64,000 nt of DNA, from contig JANQOU010000002.1 in the NCBI GenBank assembly GCA_028285585.1, positions 1 to 64,000 on the forward strand. Reading direction: 5' to 3'. The notes beneath the pieces were generated by a model. It did not search any database. It was not told where the DNA came from and saw nothing but the letters and a program-made list of their open reading frames with translations. Made by a program: the position numbers and the translations under genes. Every line of letters starts with the position of its first letter. Within the stretch, counting starts at the first letter, position 1. This document shows, piece by piece, positions 45,752 through 57,002 of this stretch. The DNA is from Acidimicrobiia bacterium (GTDB lineage: Bacteria; Actinomycetota; Acidimicrobiia; Spongiisociales; ZC4RG35).

Positions 45752-47023
45752 TCAGACGAACGCGGTGCCCATTGTCTCCCAAAACCCGGGCCAGGTCTTG
45801 GCGACGACATCCGGGTTGGACACTTCCACGGCAGGGACTCGGAGACCAGCAAGCGCCAATGACATCGCAACCCGATGGTCTCCGAAAGAGTCCACTACTC
45901 CCCCGGTCAGAGCCTGTGGCTCGATGATCAACGCGTCCTCGTCGATCGTTGCGTTGCCTCCAAGAGCATTGATCCCGTCCGACATTGCCTGAAGCCGATC
46001 CGACTCTTTGTGCCGCAGCGAGAAGAGACCGTCGAGCCTGCTCGGCTCCTCAGCAAACAAGCAAGCAACGGCAACCGCCATAGCGCCATCGGGGCAACCC
46101 GAGAGATCGGTTTCGATACCCCCAAGACGCACACCATTGGCGTCGACGACCAGCCCGCTCTCTCCTCTGGCTAGCTGACACCCCATGCTCTCGAGGACTT
46201 GTGCCACGTGAATATCGGGCTGCAACGACTCCAGCCAAACGCCAGGGAGCTCGACCCGGCCGCCGGTGATGGCGGCAGAGACCATCGGGTAGACCGCCGC
46301 AGAGATGTCCGGCTCAACCACGTAGTCCTGTGGCTGGTACCCGGAAGGCTCGACGTCGAAACCGGCGAGTGTCGGCGTGACCTGTGCTCCGAACGCCTCC
46401 ATGACCCGGATCGTGACATCGAGATATCCGGCGGAGCCGGCGAGGCCTACTGGCTTGAGTGAGCTGCTTCGCGATGCCATAGGGGCCCCTAGGAGCAGCG
46501 CGGTGGCGAACTGGCTGCTGCCGGAGCAGTCGACCTCGATGACCTCACCCCAGAGACCGGTTTGGCCGGTCACAGTCACTGGAAGATGTCCTTCTGTCGC
46601 CGTCACCGCGACTCCCTGGGCTTTGAGAGCCTCGAGCAGACCCTCCATGGGACGCTCGCTGAGCCGGCCCTGGCCGTCGATTGTCGTGTCGCCGCCGTCG
46701 GCGAGACTTGCCATGACGATCGAGATGCGAGCCGTCAACCCCGACTCGATCGCATCGATGACGTCGCGAGGTGCCTGCAAGTGCCGTCCCAGGCCGTCGA
46801 TCGTCCACGGCTCCGATGATGTGTTGACAGAAACTCCGAAAGCGGTGAGGGCTGCGGCCATTGCCTTGGTGTCGTCAGCATCCAAGCCGTCGTAGACATG
46901 CGAGCGCCCTTCCGCAAGGGCGGCGCAGGCCATGGCCCTGATGGTGATCGACTTGGAGCCGGGCACCACCACGGCGGCGTCGAGCGGCGCCGAGACCGGC
47001 TGAAGGCTTCGAGTGATACTCAC
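45752..47023 (-). CDS. aroA: 3-phosphoshikimate 1-carboxyvinyltransferase
   Basis: VVPGSKSITIRAMACAALAEGRS; LRHKESDRLQAM; DHRVAMSLALAGL. Confidence 0.95.
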   Translation of the reverse strand: MSITRSLQPVSAPLDAAVVVPGSKSITIRAMACAALAEGRSHVYDGLDADDTKAMAAALTAFGVSVNTSSEPWTIDGLGRHLQAPRDVIDAIESGLTARISIVMASLADGGDTTIDGQGRLSERPMEGLLEALKAQGVAVTATEGHLPVTVTGQTGLWGEVIEVDCSGSSQFATALLLGAPMASRSSSLKPVGLAGSAGYLDVTIRVMEAFGAQVTPTLAGFDVEPSGYQPQDYVVEPDISAAVYPMVSAAITGGRVELPGVWLESLQPDIHVAQVLESMGCQLARGESGLVVDANGVRLGGIETDLSGCPDGAMAVAVACLFAEEPSRLDGLFSLRHKESDRLQAMSDGINALGGNATIDEDALIIEPQALTGGVVDSFGDHRVAMSLALAGLRVPAVEVSNPDVVAKTWPGFWETMGTAFV

Positions 47024-47742
47024 TGCGACCCCGAAGATAGGAGCGCCCTGATCTCCTCCGGCTCGAGAGGCCGCGAATGACCAGGTTTGAGCTGGGCGTC
47101 CTTGATCGGGCCTATGGCGGTCCGCACGAGACTCAACACCTCATGACCGACCGCCGAGAGCATTCGCCTCACCTCACGGTTGCGCCCTTCACCCATCACA
47201 ACCCGCACCAGGGAGCGGCTTCTCTGTTTCTCCAGAACTCTTGCAGCCACCGCCTTGGCCGGACCGTCTTCGAGGTCGACGCCCGACATGAGCCGATCGA
47301 TCGAGGATCTCAATGGAGCACCTTCCACTAGGGCCAGGTAGGTCTTGGTAATCCCGTATCTCGGATGGGTGACCCGATTGGTCAACTCTCCGTCGTTGCT
47401 CACCAGAATCAGGCCCTCGCTGTCTGCGTCGAGTCGGCCCACCGGGTACAGCCGCGCATCAGACTGCACGAGGTCGATGACAGTGGTTCTGCCTTGCGGG
47501 TCATCGGCCGTGGAGACCACACCGACAGGCTTGTACAACAAGTGGGTCTCGACATGCGGGTTGACCGGGAGTGGGGAACCGTCGAGTGTCAGCAGGTCTG
47601 CCGTCGGATCGACACGATCGCCCAGCACCACTGGCTGTCCGTTAAGCCGCACCCTCCCTGAAGTCATGGCTTCCTCAGCCGCCCGGCGCGACATCAGCCC
47701 GGCGTTGGCGATGGCCTTCTGAATGCGGATCCTCTCCGCCAC
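47020..47742 (-). CDS. rRNA pseudouridine synthase (RluB/RsuA family)
   Basis: S4 domain IRIQKAIANAGLMSRRAAEEAMTSGRVRLNG; YPVGRLDADSEGLILVSNDGELTNRVTHPRYGITKTYLA. Confidence 0.93.
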   Translation of the reverse strand: MAERIRIQKAIANAGLMSRRAAEEAMTSGRVRLNGQPVVLGDRVDPTADLLTLDGSPLPVNPHVETHLLYKPVGVVSTADDPQGRTTVIDLVQSDARLYPVGRLDADSEGLILVSNDGELTNRVTHPRYGITKTYLALVEGAPLRSSIDRLMSGVDLEDGPAKAVAARVLEKQRSRSLVRVVMGEGRNREVRRMLSAVGHEVLSLVRTAIGPIKDAQLKPGHSRPLEPEEIRALLSSGSQ

Positions 47743-47746
47743 GACC

Positions 47747-48316
47747 TCAGACCTGACCCGGTCTGAGACTCTCTTCGAGCGAGTCGACGATGTCTGCCGG
47801 AGGGACGTGATCGGCGAGAGGTGGAAGCTCCTCTAGTGAGCCGAGACCGAGCTTCTCCAAGAACACCTCGGTCGTGACATAGACGGCGGGATTGCCAGGA
47901 GCATCAAGGCGCTCCTTCTCTTCGATGAAACCGAGCCGTTCCAGGGTGTGCACAGAGGATTCTGAGTCGACGCCACGAATCTCGGCGATCTGTCCCCTCG
48001 ACACGGGCTGGCGATAAGCCACCACCGAGAGTGTCTCTAGCGCCGCTCCCGAGAGACGTCGCGCCGTGGCGGACTTGGTGAAACGCTCCAGATAGGGATA
48101 TGCGTCGGGATGCGAGTACAGGCGCCAACCGCCGGCCGCCGGTTTCAGCACAAGCCCCGAGCCCCTCATCTCGAGCTCACACTGCAGTTCTTCCAACAAC
48201 TCTTCTACGCGACTCTTGGAGACCTCCAGGACTTCGGCAAGTTCTCGAGTCGGAACCGGGCTCTCGGTCACGAACAAGACGGCTTCCAGTGCAGCGAGAT
48301 CGTTCATGACGCCCAC
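47747..48316 (-). CDS. scpB: Segregation and condensation protein B
   Basis: LEAVLFVTESPVPTRELAEVL; GAALETLSVVAYRQPVSRGQIAEIRGVDSE. Confidence 0.93.
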   Translation of the reverse strand: MGVMNDLAALEAVLFVTESPVPTRELAEVLEVSKSRVEELLEELQCELEMRGSGLVLKPAAGGWRLYSHPDAYPYLERFTKSATARRLSGAALETLSVVAYRQPVSRGQIAEIRGVDSESSVHTLERLGFIEEKERLDAPGNPAVYVTTEVFLEKLGLGSLEELPPLADHVPPADIVDSLEESLRPGQV

Positions 48317-49065
48317 TCCGAGGTCAGGTCGACCTCACCATCGGCCTTGTGCCGGACTTCAATCGATGACAGCCAATCCTCTTGAGCCACCTCGATGAGG
48401 CCCCACCTGGCCATCTCCAGCAAAGCCAAGAAATAGGCAGCAACCTCGACTGGGCGCTCGCAGTGCTCGGTCAGGTCCTCGAAACTGGAGACGGCGAGCG
48501 ACTCGAGGCGTGCCCTCAGCTCGATGATCGCCGACTGGACGCTGGGCAGCTCCAAGTCCAAATGATCGAGGTCGAGATCGGGCTCAGGCCGGCTGAACAC
48601 CCTGGCTGCGATCTCGGCAAGCCCGTCCCGGTCCACTGGCAGGTCCACCACGACCGTCGGAGGTGCGATCTGCTGATCGATGCCGGAAGTCCTGGGAACG
48701 AAGCGATTCGTGTCCTGGAGCCTCCGCAACAGCACGGCTGCCACATCCTTGAAAGTCACGCAGACGAGCAGCCGGGACAAGAGGCGGTCGCGCTCTGCGA
48801 TCAACTCCAGCTCTTCGTCGATGTCAAGGTCGGTACCTCTCGGCAGCAGGGCCTGGCTCTTCAGCTGGACAAGAGTCGCCGCGATCAGCAAGAACTCCGA
48901 CGTCACCTCGATGTCGAGCTCTCTCATCTCGTTCAGGAAGGACACGTACTCGCTCACGACGTCTGTGAGGCCCACCGCGGTGATCTCGACCTGATGCTTG
49001 GTGATCAACTGAAGCAGCAGGTCCAGAGGCCCTTCGAAGACCGTTGTGCGGACGTGGAATGCCAT
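48304..49065 (-). CDS. scpA: Segregation and condensation protein A
   Basis: FEGPLDLLLQLITKHQVEITAVGLTDVVSEYV; EFLLIAATLVQLKSQALLP; start refined to MAFHVRTTVFEG. Confidence 0.93.
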   Translation of the reverse strand: MAFHVRTTVFEGPLDLLLQLITKHQVEITAVGLTDVVSEYVSFLNEMRELDIEVTSEFLLIAATLVQLKSQALLPRGTDLDIDEELELIAERDRLLSRLLVCVTFKDVAAVLLRRLQDTNRFVPRTSGIDQQIAPPTVVVDLPVDRDGLAEIAARVFSRPEPDLDLDHLDLELPSVQSAIIELRARLESLAVSSFEDLTEHCERPVEVAAYFLALLEMARWGLIEVAQEDWLSSIEVRHKADGEVDLTSEWAS

Positions 49066-49094
49066 ACGGTGGCGGAGATTATCCGCGCTGCGCC

Positions 49095-49589
49095 CTACCG
49101 CCCCGGTTTTGGAGGCTGGTCGGCGATCTGCAACACCCGCCAAGTTTCAACTGGGATGCCGGCAGGCCGGGTGCCGTGATGATGCATGGCGAACTCGACG
49201 GTGAGACGGGCAGCTCCCAGCTCCGCCAGCTCGCGTGCTGCCACAGCGCCATGGTCGCGGTATGCGGCCACGCGACGGAACAGGGGGAATCGAATCTTGA
49301 TCAGGATTGATGCCAGCACTCGGCCGAAGAGGCCGAGACGCGCATGACGTTTCCCGATGTCGTGCAACAGGGCTGCCTCGACGACATCGGCCTGCTCCAA
49401 GCCGTGGGCTATGACCACCTGCGATGCGTGGTAACCGTGGCGCTGGTCGGCCACAGACTGCTCGAAGAAAACCGGGGCCAGAGTGTCGCCAAGGCGATCG
49501 AGGACGAACGCAGCCTCTTCCACGTTGAGTGGCTTCGCGGTCGCGACGTCAAAGAACCTGGCGACCAGGTGGCTCGGCGAGCCAGGCAT
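49095..49589 (-). CDS. HD-domain protein
   Basis: RHGYHASQVVIAHGLEQADVVEAALLHDIGKRHARLG (H..HD). Confidence 0.8.
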   Translation of the reverse strand: MPGSPSHLVARFFDVATAKPLNVEEAAFVLDRLGDTLAPVFFEQSVADQRHGYHASQVVIAHGLEQADVVEAALLHDIGKRHARLGLFGRVLASILIKIRFPLFRRVAAYRDHGAVAARELAELGAARLTVEFAMHHHGTRPAGIPVETWRVLQIADQPPKPGR

Positions 49590-49593
49590 CTAA

Positions 49594-49947
49594 TCAGCCG
49601 GCAGCCTTGGACTTGCAGTCGACACAGAGAACAGAGGCCGGCCTGAAAGCCATCCGGTCAGCACCGATCTCCTTGCCGCAGTTGTCACAGACCCCGTAGG
49701 TTCCCGCTTCGATGTGCGCCAGCGCCGCGTCGACGTCATCGAGTTGCTTCTTGAGGGAATCTACCAAGCCGAGTATCTCAGTGCGCTCCGCCGTAACAGC
49801 AGCAGCGTCGGCGAAGCTCCCTTCGAAGTCCAGATCGGCCCGCAGGTCCCCAGACTCGGCGGCACCCAACTCGTCCAATTGATGGACAAGATGAGCCCTC
49901 TCCTCCTGCAGCGCCTTCTTCGCAGTGGGAATGTCGAGCGCCATCAT
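49594..49947 (-). CDS. TraR/DksA-type zinc-finger protein
   Basis: AHIEAGTYGVCDNCGKEIGADRMAFRPASVLCVDCKSK. Confidence 0.9.
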   Translation of the reverse strand: MMALDIPTAKKALQEERAHLVHQLDELGAAESGDLRADLDFEGSFADAAAVTAERTEILGLVDSLKKQLDDVDAALAHIEAGTYGVCDNCGKEIGADRMAFRPASVLCVDCKSKAAG

Positions 49948-50840
49948 CTGCTCCTCGGATGTGCTTGCACGTAGATCTCCATCACATGGGCAGGGCTGAC
50001 CCGTGTGTAGACCTGGGTCGTGCTAATCGTAGCGTGACCGAGCATTTCTTGGACTGAGCGAAGGTCCGCACCGGCTTCGACCATGTGGGTCGCGGCGGAG
50101 TGGCGCAGGACATGCGGCGAGACTTTTTCCGCCGGCAGCCCGGCAGCAGCTGCGTGCTTCTTGACGATGTCGAAAACGCCCTGACGGCTCAAACGCCCAC
50201 CCCTCAGGTTGGTGAACACAGGATCACCCGAGACACGCCGGTTGACAAGGTGATTTCGGTCGGCGAGCCAGTGGCGAATCGCCTCAACGGCATGGCCACC
50301 AAGCGGAACCAACCGCTGTTTGGACCCTTTCCCCGTGACAAGCACCACCTTGTCGTCGAGATCCAGATCGGTGAGGTCGGTGCCAACCGTTTCCGAGACT
50401 CGCGCTCCGGTGCCATACATGAACTCCAGAAGAGCCCGGTCTCTCCTGCCACCGACGGTGGCCAAGTCGGGAGCCTCGACCAGACTCGTCGTCTCGTCGA
50501 TGGTCAGTGCCTTGGGAAATGGGTCAGGTCGGCGCGGGGAGTCAATCAACGCAGTGGGGTCCGTCTCCGCCATCCCCTCCCTGACCATGAACCGGTGCAA
50601 GCCTTTGACCGCAGCAAGCTTGCGACTGATGGTTGAACTGGCGAGGCCTTTGTCCCTCAACAGGGTGATGAAACTCTCGGCAGCGGCCTCGCTCGGCTCG
50701 CCTGCACCTACCGCTTCCCTGTACTGGCCTAGGTCGCGTTGGTAAGCAGCGATGGTGTTTGCCGCCAGACCCTTCTCCACCCGCAGAGCGACCAGATACT
50801 CGTCAATGGCCCGGTCGAGAGAGGACCGGACTTCACTCAC
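49944..50840 (-). CDS. xerD: Tyrosine recombinase XerD
   Basis: DEYLVALRVEKGLAANTIAAYQRDL; YGTGARVSETVGTDLTDLDL; SPHVLRHSAATHMVEAGADLRSVQEMLGHATISTTQVYTRVS; start refined to GTG 50840. Confidence 0.93.
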   Translation of the reverse strand: MSEVRSSLDRAIDEYLVALRVEKGLAANTIAAYQRDLGQYREAVGAGEPSEAAAESFITLLRDKGLASSTISRKLAAVKGLHRFMVREGMAETDPTALIDSPRRPDPFPKALTIDETTSLVEAPDLATVGGRRDRALLEFMYGTGARVSETVGTDLTDLDLDDKVVLVTGKGSKQRLVPLGGHAVEAIRHWLADRNHLVNRRVSGDPVFTNLRGGRLSRQGVFDIVKKHAAAAGLPAEKVSPHVLRHSAATHMVEAGADLRSVQEMLGHATISTTQVYTRVSPAHVMEIYVQAHPRSR

Positions 50841-51958
50841 GCCGATGCAAGGGCCTCGATCGGCGGGACGTAGCTCTCTCCGAGGCTCTCGGCCACGGCA
50901 GGATGGCACACCCGGTCACCCACCACGTTCACCCCGCCGGCAAGCTCGGGCAGAGCTGAAATGGACGCTTCCACGCCCCGGTCGGCGAGGCTCACCGCGT
51001 AACGCATGGTCGCGTTGGTAAGGGCATAGGTGGAGGTGTGGGGCACCGCTCCGGGGATGTTGCCGACGGCGTAGTGGATCACGTCGTGGGTCGAGAACAC
51101 GGGATCGGTGTGAGTCGTCTCTCGCGATGTCTGGAAGCAACCCCCCTGATCGATGGCGACGTCCGCGAGCACCGACCCTGGCCGCATCGCCTTGACCATG
51201 TCTTCAGTCACCAACTTGGGTGCCGAAGCTCCGGGCACGAGAACGGTGCCGACGACGAGATCGGCCGCCGACACCTGCTCTTCGATGGTCAACCGGTTGC
51301 TGTGAAGTGTGACCACGCGGCCCTGATACAACGAGTCCAAGGCGCGGAGCTTGTCGACATTGTTGTCGAGAACCACGACATCTGCCTGCATGCCCATGGC
51401 GATGACCGCGGCGTTGGATCCGGCGATGCCTCCCCCAATCACCACCACTCGAGCGGGCGCAACCCCGGCAACTCCACCGAGGAGCACACCTTTCCCACCA
51501 TGAGCCTTCTCCAGGAAGTGAGCGCCGGCTTGCGTCGCCATCCGCCCAGCGATCTCCGACATCGGTGCCAGCAACGGCAAGGCCCGGTTCGCCATCTGCA
51601 CCGTCTCGTAGGCGATGGCAATGATGCCTCTGGACATCAGGTCGGCGGCTAGGTCCTGGTAGGCAGCGAGGTGCAGGAATGTGAAGAGAACCTGGCCCTC
51701 CCGAAACAGGTGTGTCTCGGATGCTTGTGGCTCTTTGACCTTGAGGATCATCTCCGCCGTCGCAAACACGTCCTCAGCGGTGGGCACGATCTTGGCACCT
51801 TGCGCCTCGAAGAGAGCGTCGGAAAGGCTCGAGCCCTCCCCGGCACCTTTTTGGATCAGGACATCGTGACCGCGATCGGTCAGCTCCCTGACGCCCACCG
51901 GTGTGATCGCGATTCGATGTTCGTCGGTCTTGATCTCACGCGGCACACCTACGATCAA
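50837..51958 (-). CDS. ald: Alanine dehydrogenase
   Basis: [72 protein letters not shown]. Confidence 0.95.
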   Translation of the reverse strand: MIVGVPREIKTDEHRIAITPVGVRELTDRGHDVLIQKGAGEGSSLSDALFEAQGAKIVPTAEDVFATAEMILKVKEPQASETHLFREGQVLFTFLHLAAYQDLAADLMSRGIIAIAYETVQMANRALPLLAPMSEIAGRMATQAGAHFLEKAHGGKGVLLGGVAGVAPARVVVIGGGIAGSNAAVIAMGMQADVVVLDNNVDKLRALDSLYQGRVVTLHSNRLTIEEQVSAADLVVGTVLVPGASAPKLVTEDMVKAMRPGSVLADVAIDQGGCFQTSRETTHTDPVFSTHDVIHYAVGNIPGAVPHTSTYALTNATMRYAVSLADRGVEASISALPELAGGVNVVGDRVCHPAVAESLGESYVPPIEALASA

Positions 51959-53679
51959 CGATTGGCTCCTTCAGTCTCATCGATGACGATGACAGGTCGT
52001 GACCGGCGTTTGCGCTCGGCAGCACCGATCAACCCGGCAAACAGAGGATGGGGGTTGTCGGGCCTGGATCGGAACTCAGGGTGGGCCTGTGTGGCCACGA
52101 AGTAAGGGTGATCGACCAACTCCACGTACTCGACGAGGTTGTCATCAGGCGAAAGCCCAGAGAGACGCATGCCAGCGGACTCCAGATCCTGGCGATAGCT
52201 GTTGTTCACTTCCCATCGGTGGCGATGTCTCTCGTAGACAAGCTCTTCGTCGTAGAGGGAGCGGACGATCGAGCCCTCGGCGAGCTTCGCCGCGTACAAC
52301 CCGAGACGCATGGTGCCGCCCATGTCTTCCACGTCTTCCTGGCTCGACATCAAGTCGATCACAGGATGAGGTGTCGAAGGGTCGAACTCGGTGCTGTTGG
52401 CTTCAGGGTGGCCCAGCACGCCTCTTGCAAACTCGATGACGGCGCATTGCAGGCCGAGGCAGAGCCCAAGGTATGGGACCTGGTTCTCACGAGCGAACCG
52501 GATCGCCTGGATCTTGCCTTCGACGCCCCGGTAGCCAAACCCACCGGGCACGACCACGCCATCGAGGTCCTCCAGGTAGGAGTCGGCGAGGAGACCGGTC
52601 AGCTCGTCACTCGGAATCCATCGCAAATCGAGCTTGACGCCATGAGCAGCCGCTCCGTGGCGCAATGCCTCGGCCACCGACAGATAGGCGTCGGGGAGCT
52701 CCACGTATTTTCCAACGATCCCGACGGTCACTTCTTCGGTTGCGGCCAAAGCCTTGTCGACCATGGCTTGCCAGGCCTCGAGGTTCGGCGGCCCGGTGAC
52801 CAGCCCGAGACGGTCACACACGACGTCGTCGAGCCCGCCTTCGTGCAGCACCAGCGGGACCTCGTAGATGTCGCGAGCATCCGGCGCGGCGATCACGGCA
52901 CGCTCTTCCACATCACAGAACAGACTGATCTTGCGACGTGACGACTCGTCTATGTCGCGGTCGGAGCGGACGATGATCATGTCCGGGTGAATCCCCTTGC
53001 TGCGCAGCTCGGCAACCGAGTGCTGCGTGGGCTTGGTCTTGAGCTCCTCGGATGTGGCGATGTACGGGACGAGAGTGACGTGGACAAACAGCACGTTGTC
53101 CCGGCCCACTTCGTTTCCGTACTGGCGGATCGCCTCGAGGAACGGCAGGCTCTCGATGTCTCCGACCGTCCCGCCCACTTCGGTGATTACGACGTCGACC
53201 TCGGGAGAGGCGACACGACGGATTCGCTCTTTGATCTCGTTTGTTATGTGCGGGATGACCTGGACGGTGTCACCGAGGTAGTCGCCCCGCCGCTCCTTTT
53301 GGATGACCGACAGGTAGACCGAGCCGGATGTCACATTGGATGTCCGTCTCAGGTTCTCGCCGGTGAAACGCTCGTAGTGCCCCAAGTCGAGGTCGGTCTC
53401 TCCGCCATCGTCGGTCACGAACACCTCGCCATGCTGGAAAGGGTTCATGGTCCCGGGGTCGACATTGATGTAGGGATCCAGCTTCTGGTTGACCACTTTG
53501 AGGCCGCGGGCCTTGAGCAGCCGGCCCAGCGAGGACGCCGTGATCCCCTTGCCCAAAGAGGAGACAACACCGCCAGTGACGAAGATGTACTTGGGCACAG
53601 ACGACTCGTCCGGTGGGGTGTCGGAGCTTTCAGCCAGCGGTTCGGAGGTGTGATCTTGGCTAAAAAGAGGCCCGTTCAT
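51955..53679 (-). CDS. pyrG: CTP synthase
   Basis: [53 protein letters not shown]. Confidence 0.96.
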   Translation of the reverse strand: MNGPLFSQDHTSEPLAESSDTPPDESSVPKYIFVTGGVVSSLGKGITASSLGRLLKARGLKVVNQKLDPYINVDPGTMNPFQHGEVFVTDDGGETDLDLGHYERFTGENLRRTSNVTSGSVYLSVIQKERRGDYLGDTVQVIPHITNEIKERIRRVASPEVDVVITEVGGTVGDIESLPFLEAIRQYGNEVGRDNVLFVHVTLVPYIATSEELKTKPTQHSVAELRSKGIHPDMIIVRSDRDIDESSRRKISLFCDVEERAVIAAPDARDIYEVPLVLHEGGLDDVVCDRLGLVTGPPNLEAWQAMVDKALAATEEVTVGIVGKYVELPDAYLSVAEALRHGAAAHGVKLDLRWIPSDELTGLLADSYLEDLDGVVVPGGFGYRGVEGKIQAIRFARENQVPYLGLCLGLQCAVIEFARGVLGHPEANSTEFDPSTPHPVIDLMSSQEDVEDMGGTMRLGLYAAKLAEGSIVRSLYDEELVYERHRHRWEVNNSYRQDLESAGMRLSGLSPDDNLVEYVELVDHPYFVATQAHPEFRSRPDNPHPLFAGLIGAAERKRRSRPVIVIDETEGANR

Positions 53680-53719
53680 GACGGGATGCCACAGTAGCAC
53701 CGGCCGGACGACATGCCAC

Positions 53720-55315
53720 TCATTCGGAAGACGCTCGCTGCAACAGGTCCTCTGCCGCCTCGACACTTGCTGTCGACTCGGGGAGGCCGGCCATCATCCG
53801 AGCCACCTCTTCGACTCGGCGCTCCCCCGCGACGAGCTCGACGACAGCGCTGTCTCCCTCGCGACTCACCACGTAATGGGTGTCGGCAAAAGCCGCTATC
53901 TGAGGCAGATGAGTCACGCACAACACCTGTGAGGTTGCCGCGAGGCTGGCGATCTTCTTCCCCATCGCCAGAGCCGTCGCGCCTCCGACACCCGTGTCCA
54001 CTTCGTCGAACACGAGGGTTTCAACCTCTGTGGCGGCCGTAGCCAGGCGAAGGGCCAACACCAAACGGGACAACTCACCCCCTGACGCGGTTGATTCGAC
54101 TGGCCCGGCTTCGAGACGGGGGTCAGAGGCGAACTTCAGTGTCACGTGGTCTGTCCCGGTCGCGCCGCGCTCGATGTCGGCGAACTCGAACCTCACGACG
54201 GCATTGGCAAGACCGAGATCGGAGAGATGCTTGTGAACTGCATCTTCGATTTTCTCGGCCCGGCTCTGCCTGTGTGCCCTCAGCTCTGTGCCAGCTGCCT
54301 CCACTGCCGAAGTTGCTTGCTGGGTTTCGCTCTCGATCTCGTCAGCCGACTCGAGAAGTGCCGTCAGCTCGGCGGCTCTCGCCCGTGCCTTCCTGCCAAA
54401 CGACTGCACTTCTTCGATCGTGGCTCCGTACTTCCGCTTCAGATCTCCGATGTCAGTGAGGCGAGACTCGACCAATTCGAGCTGATCGGGGTCGGTCACC
54501 GTCAGCTCACGTTGTCGGCGCAGATCAGTTCTGAGCTCGATCAGCTGGCTCGATATCGACTCGGCGGTGCCGACATGGGATGCCGCTCCTGTGTCCAACT
54601 CCCCGACTTTGCGCAGCCGAGCAACTACGTCGGCCGCGTCTTCGATCAGACGTTCCGCCAGCTCCTCGGAGGAGCCGAGCTGCTCCAGTATCTCCCGCGA
54701 GTTGCGAAGTCGGCCTGCTTCGACGTCCAACTGCTCGTCCTCGCCATCTTGTAGGCCCGCACCCTCGACCTCAGATGCCTGATGCTCCACCAGGTCAAGC
54801 TCCCGACGTAGTGAGCGCAGGTCTCCCCCGAGACGTTCTCGCTGCTTGCTCAACTCCGTCAGCCTCGCCCATGCGTCCTGGTAGGCCAGTAATGCGTCTC
54901 GCCCTTTGCCATTGAGCGTGGAGTCGATCATCGAGACGACGTGACCTGCGCGCCTCAAAGAGAGCTGATCGTGCTGGCCCACCACCTCGAGCACCGCGCC
55001 GACCTTCTCCTCCAACACCCGGGCGGCAACGATCGACCCATCCAGGTGCGCCCTGCTGTTCCCCACTCTGGGAACGATCCTGGTGACGCCGACCTCGGAG
55101 CTGTCACTTCCGATCAGGCCTTCGGCGGTGGCCTCATCTGCTTTGGGCCCGACAATCCCAGGAGAGGTCTTCTCCCCCATCAGCAACCGCAGGCCGCCGA
55201 TGAGCAGGGTCTTCCCGGCGCCGGTTTCGCCGGTGATCACTGTGAACCCAGTGGACGGGCTGAGCTGCGCGTCGGCCACCACACCCACGTTGCGGACTGC
55301 CAGGTGCCTGAGCAT
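53720..55315 (-). CDS. recN: DNA repair protein RecN
   Basis: [66 protein letters not shown]. Confidence 0.95.
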   Translation of the reverse strand: MLRHLAVRNVGVVADAQLSPSTGFTVITGETGAGKTLLIGGLRLLMGEKTSPGIVGPKADEATAEGLIGSDSSEVGVTRIVPRVGNSRAHLDGSIVAARVLEEKVGAVLEVVGQHDQLSLRRAGHVVSMIDSTLNGKGRDALLAYQDAWARLTELSKQRERLGGDLRSLRRELDLVEHQASEVEGAGLQDGEDEQLDVEAGRLRNSREILEQLGSSEELAERLIEDAADVVARLRKVGELDTGAASHVGTAESISSQLIELRTDLRRQRELTVTDPDQLELVESRLTDIGDLKRKYGATIEEVQSFGRKARARAAELTALLESADEIESETQQATSAVEAAGTELRAHRQSRAEKIEDAVHKHLSDLGLANAVVRFEFADIERGATGTDHVTLKFASDPRLEAGPVESTASGGELSRLVLALRLATAATEVETLVFDEVDTGVGGATALAMGKKIASLAATSQVLCVTHLPQIAAFADTHYVVSREGDSAVVELVAGERRVEEVARMMAGLPESTASVEAAEDLLQRASSE

Positions 55316-56091
55316 CAGTCCAGCCCGAACTTGTCCCGCACCAAGGACGAGAACCTGGCATCGCCCAAGCTGACGAACCGCGCCGGCCGATCGTGGCGGC
55401 TGATTCGGATGGTGTCACCTTCGGTCATCCGGCCCAGGTCTGTCTTGTCGACATTCACTCTCACCGGCCGATCCCGGCTGACAGTCACCTCGACCACCGA
55501 GGAGCTGGGAAGAACCATGGATCGATCAAACAATGAGTGTGCAGCCACCGGCGTCATGACGATCACATCGTTTCCGGGCGCGACCAAAGGTCCGCCTGCC
55601 GAGAACGAATAGGCCGTGGATCCGGTCGGAGTTGCAAACACGAGGCCGTCAGCCCGATATGTGGTGAAGGGCTGGCCATCGATCGAAACATCGAGACTCA
55701 CCAGCCTCATGGTGTCGATCTTCTCGACCACTACATCATTGAGCCCAGCCGCACTCGTGTCACCGATCTGAGCGGCGATCGTCATTCGCTCCTGCACCGA
55801 GTAGTCGCCCGCAACCAGCCGCTCGACGACCATGGCTACGTCGTCGGCCTCCGCTTCCGTGAGAAAGCCCAAGGTGCCGAGGTTGAACCCCAAAGCCGGC
55901 ACATCCCATCCGAGGGCGCGCCTAACCGCAGCCAGCATCGTCCCGTCGCCACCTACGGCAAGCACCATGTCGGGAGACGCGTCTTCGCCTGTCACCAGCT
56001 CGGACCCGTGCCTCTCGATCTCGGCGACGAGACGCTCCGAAAACTGCTCGGTGACGGGCCGGCCGGATCGAGTCTCGAGCGCAAACCTCAT
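55315..56091 (-). CDS. NAD kinase
   Basis: MVLAVGGDGTMLAAVRRALGWDVPALGFNLGTLGFLTE; ADGLVFATPTGSTAYSFSAGGPLVAP. Confidence 0.95.
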   Translation of the reverse strand: MRFALETRSGRPVTEQFSERLVAEIERHGSELVTGEDASPDMVLAVGGDGTMLAAVRRALGWDVPALGFNLGTLGFLTEAEADDVAMVVERLVAGDYSVQERMTIAAQIGDTSAAGLNDVVVEKIDTMRLVSLDVSIDGQPFTTYRADGLVFATPTGSTAYSFSAGGPLVAPGNDVIVMTPVAAHSLFDRSMVLPSSSVVEVTVSRDRPVRVNVDKTDLGRMTEGDTIRISRHDRPARFVSLGDARFSSLVRDKFGLD

Positions 56092-56825
56092 CCGGCTTCC
56101 TCCGTCTCTACGTCATCAAGGACCGGCTTCGCCCAGAGTAGGAACTCGACGTTGCCGTCGCCTCCTTTGATGGGTGACGTCATGGTGGCCTGCACGGCAA
56201 GACCAGACCCCTCGAAAGCGGCAGCGACGGAGTCAAGAGCGTGCAGCCGGCCTAGCTCATCCCGGACCACACCACCTTTGCCAATCGCCGAGCGTCCTAC
56301 TTCGAATTGAGGCTTGATCAGGGCGACCAGATCGCCATTGGGCAGGACAAGGCTCGACAAGGCGGCCGCGACCTTGGTCAACGATATGAAGGACACGTCG
56401 ACGGTAACGATCCCAGCAGGGCCGCCGGGCACTGTTGTCGCTTCCAACGAACGGATGTCGGTGCCTTCGAGAGAGGTCACTCGGTCGTCGGCAAGCAGAC
56501 GTTGGGCAAGCTGACCCCTTCCGACGTCGATCGCTACGACGTGGCTCACCCCCTTTGCGAGCAGGACCTCAGTGAAACCTCCGGTCGACGAGCCGACATC
56601 GATGGCAGCCCGCTGCGAGCAGTCGATGTCGAAGTGCTCCAGAGCCGCGAGAAGCTTCAACGCTCCACGAGAAACCCATCGCGGCACCTCGGCGATCGAG
56701 ATCTCAGTCGACGGCCTCACTTTGTGCGCCGGCTTAACGGCGACTCTGCCGTCGACAGTCACGGCTCCAGTAGAGATCAGCGAGCTCGCCTCTGACCGGC
56801 TCCGAACCAGAGAACGCTCCATCAT
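56088..56825 (-). CDS. tlyA: TlyA-family rRNA methyltransferase
   Basis: S4 domain then AAIDVGSSTGGFTEVLLAKGVSHVVAIDVGRGQL; IVTVDVSFISLTKVA. Confidence 0.93.
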   Translation of the reverse strand: MMERSLVRSRSEASSLISTGAVTVDGRVAVKPAHKVRPSTEISIAEVPRWVSRGALKLLAALEHFDIDCSQRAAIDVGSSTGGFTEVLLAKGVSHVVAIDVGRGQLAQRLLADDRVTSLEGTDIRSLEATTVPGGPAGIVTVDVSFISLTKVAAALSSLVLPNGDLVALIKPQFEVGRSAIGKGGVVRDELGRLHALDSVAAAFEGSGLAVQATMTSPIKGGDGNVEFLLWAKPVLDDVETEEAG

Positions 56826-56848
56826 CTCCCTGTCGAGCCGCTGGCTGA

Positions 56849-56992
56849 TCAGCTCGGCTCCAGGTCCTCGAGTATCCGGCCCAGCAAGTCGGCCAGCTTG
56901 GCGGCCGGCTCTGGCAACTCGGCGGGGTCGAGCGTCTCCAGCTCTTCGAGTGCTCCTTCGATTTCGGAGATTTGTGACTCGTTCAGCTCCAC
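56849..56992 (-). CDS. Small protein (47 aa) between tlyA and HAD gene, not in the ORF track
   Basis: GTG start: MELNESQISEIEGALEELETLDPAELPEPAAKLADLLGRILEDLEPS; continuous frame in an otherwise empty gap. Confidence 0.65.
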   Translation of the reverse strand: MELNESQISEIEGALEELETLDPAELPEPAAKLADLLGRILEDLEPS

Positions 56993-57002
56993 ATGTGGAT
57001 TA

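Noticed and set aside
49944-50840. Tyrosine recombinase as a sign of a mobile element
   Set aside because: Sequence and neighbours (ald, pyrG, recN, scpA/B) fit housekeeping XerD; no att repeats or phage genes seen.
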